Source: Colius striatus (Eukaryota; Chordata; Aves; Coliiformes; Coliidae). Taken from it: a stretch of 64,000 bases of DNA. The translations under genes and the position numbers were made by a program. Location: positions 84,152,506 to 84,216,505 of the forward strand of contig NC_084790.1 of the NCBI RefSeq assembly GCF_028858725.1. Direction: 5' to 3'. This document shows, piece after piece, positions 61,739 to 64,000 of the stretch. The notes below the pieces were generated by a model. That model was not told the DNA's origin, did no database searches, and worked only from the letters and a program-made list of their open reading frames with translations. Within the stretch, counting starts at the first letter, position 1; each line of letters opens with the position of its first letter.

Positions 61739-64000
61739 GGAAAACACTACTGGGAATCTCTTTGTCACCAAGTCTTTTCGGGTGAGCTAGAGGGTGAATT
61801 TTTCACCTCACAGTCAGCATTTGATAGCCAGAGGCCACTATGACTTCTCTCCATGTTTAATGTTAGAGAGTTAACTTTGTTCCCTCTGTGTTGTTTTACC
61901 TCCTTTTCTGAATGTGTAACAGATGTACTCAGAGACCAGAAAAGGAGCTTTGGGAAACATTTCTATTTTTTCACTAAACAAATTCTGACAAGTCGAACAT
62001 CCAAAGTACAACAGCTCCCTTCCCCTCTCTGACCTCTGCCTCCCAGCCTGAGGAGGCTGTCAAAGCCCTTTTCTCCTCCCATCACATTTTCTGTGTCTGT
62101 GTACTGTATTACCACTTGCATGCTACTCTGGGGTGACACAGCATCTCCCGACTCTGCGAGAGACTAAATTCTATCATTTTCAGTACAGAAAAGGTTTCTT
62201 TTGACACTCCTACACTGTGCAGTTGCTTAATCGAAGTGCAGCATCTGGTCTAATAGGCCCTAATTAAGAAATGAAAATACCACTTTCTCAAACATATCCA
62301 ACTAGCTGTTCCAGGTGACATTATTTTGTGGAAACATTAATGATATGCCAGAAGAAGGCTGAAGCTAACAGGAAGCTGCAGTATTATAACTACTACAACC
62401 TGGCCTAAGCTGGTATAACAGAAAAAGCAAACCTGTCCTGCTCTCAGCTACCCGTTTTGGCTGTTGCACTGCTCCTTCTCTTGTAAAGCATTTTAGTGTT
62501 TGTACAGATGTGTTGTGACTATCATGAGATAATCCAGTTTAGAACAAACACAGCCAAAAAAAAAAAAAAAAAGGTTAGTTTTCACATGGATCAGCTTCCC
62601 AGTCCAGATTCACTGCAGAAGCACACAAACACTCTCAAAAAAACCAGGAGGGGGGATGCTACATGGGAAGCACAAGGAGGGAAGCTGCAAATGAAGGGAT
62701 AAGAAGACCTGACATTTTTTGGCAGCTGTGCTGCCTTTTGTCAGCTTGAAAGTGTTTGCAAAATGATGGCCTCGGTAAGTGATGGGTGGCATTCTCAGGC
62801 AAAGCCTGCTGAAATCTTTGGACAACATTGTCTCTATTTTTACACAGCATAGGCTGATTTTCCAACAAAATCAGTCTGTTCAAGCAGGCAGGAGGACAAA
62901 GACGTGCCACACAAGTGGCCAGGACAGAAAAGCCTAAAAGCCATATAGAGATGAGGGATTTTAACCACAGAATAGCTATTGCCTCACTGTGTAACCTTGG
63001 GAGAGGCGCTTGGCCTCAATTTGTCTGAGCTGGAGAGCTGATGGGGAGGGACGTGCGGGTGAGCAGGCCTGACAGCGTGATGCTGTGGCTGAGCTCGCTG
63101 CTGTGCAGCTGAGCTGGATGTTGTGTAGCTGCTCGTGGGCAATTACGTACAAAATCACAACAGTGATGCTTGAAAGCTCCAGGCACCTTCACCAGATTTT
63201 GCTGGCCATTATTAATCCAGCAGAAGGCTGCTGATCGACCTGATCGCTTTCTTTGCGCTACTGCTGTTCAAGGCCACTCTGAAGGGCACAAACCTTTCTA
63301 TATTTCACATGTGTGATTCAGGCAAAATAATGATCATGGGTTTCAGAGAGTAAGTTCTCAAAATGACAATGAACTAGTGAGATGTGAATTTTATTTTTGA
63401 AGTCTCCAGCCATGAACTGAAAAGCAATAAACTCGTGAAAACCAAGGGCCTCTGATGAGAAATGAAATACCACCTAGTGAGAGCAGATGAGGAATTCATC
63501 CCTGGTGCTTCCATTACTAAAAAGCTTTAGATACAATACTGATTATCAGCCCCCATTCACTGCAAAGTTCTACTGCACTGCAGCTCCTGCACCTGGCCTC
63601 ACTGTACATGCAGCACAAACCTTCAACACAGGTCAGAGAAGGATGTACCAGCACAGGATAAAGGGCAGCCAGCAATGTCCTTCATATCACCCATGCACAG
63701 AGAGGACTAGATCTTCCAGCTCCATCTGGGTAAGCTTTCAGCACCCTGGGAGTGGGTATCAAGCTTAAGAGTCTTTCAGTCCAGCCTGTAGATGATAGCT
63801 TTCAATGTGGTTATGCAGTGGCCAGTGCTAACTACGGCAGGTTATTATGATTTGTTCTTCCCAGCAAAAACAACAGACACATTGTTCATTGCCTGAGTTG
63901 AAAAGAACTCATACAGCAACCTAGAGGCACTGATTTTGACTATTGCTCTGACATTGGCCTAATATCAGAGGGTAACAGCTCTTTCTGAGTCTGAAGAGTC
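61739..64000. other. Unique intergenic stretch to the right edge
   Basis: A 17-A run lies at about 62556-62572. No exon, RNA gene or named repeat recognised. PIAS2, the neighbour expected from human gene order, was looked for in the translated frames and not seen. Confidence 0.5.

Noticed and set aside
44011..64000. PIAS2 (expected upstream neighbour) exons
   Set aside because: No translated frame in this stretch resembles PIAS2; it probably lies beyond the right edge.
1..64000. CRISPR arrays, bacterial-type operons, prophage or endogenous retrovirus
   Set aside because: No regular spaced repeats, no gag/pol/env-like frames and no paired LTRs were seen; the gene structure is that of a vertebrate nuclear genome.

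Overview
This window is vertebrate nuclear DNA, most likely from a bird. It is AT-rich and intron-rich, with no operons. Almost every interspersed repeat I recognise is a 5'-truncated CR1 LINE, the dominant avian retrotransposon, most ending in the typical (ATTCTRTG)n-like tail. I saw no Alu, L1, LTR retrovirus, CRISPR array, tRNA or rRNA.

The only protein-coding gene I can support is a complete ST8SIA5 (alpha-2,8-sialyltransferase 8E, GT29 family) on the minus strand. Its seven coding exons are, in transcript order, 44010-43880, 17076-16984, 13705-13619, 10727-10583, 8106-7994, 3740-3648 and 2340-1872. All six introns are GT-AG and the phases match at every junction. The joined coding sequence is 1131 nt, giving 376 residues plus a stop, the length I recall for mammalian ST8SIA5. 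It has a type II membrane anchor, sialylmotifs L, S, III and VS, and the expected cysteines. The enzyme acts in the Golgi, where it adds alpha-2,8-linked sialic acid to gangliosides.

Layout: 1-1871 is 3' flank and probably 3' UTR. From 1872 to 17076 lie exons 7 to 2 with modest introns (1.3-4.3 kb) carrying several CR1 copies and one unexplained direct repeat of about 140 bp. From 17077 to 43879 is the 26.8-kb intron 1. Exon 1 is at 43880-44010. From 44011 to 64000 is upstream DNA in which I found no further exon. It is rich in CR1, especially at 47.5-53.8 kb and 57.4-61.7 kb, with AT-rich unique blocks between that could be conserved non-coding elements.

In human, ST8SIA5 lies on 18q21.1 between LOXHD1 and PIAS2, a region I recall as Z-linked in birds. 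The window is therefore plausibly avian Z, but nothing in the sequence proves it. I did not find a new biological system. The items worth a second look are the repeat structures, a candidate target-site duplication, the intronic direct repeat and the candidate conserved non-coding blocks.
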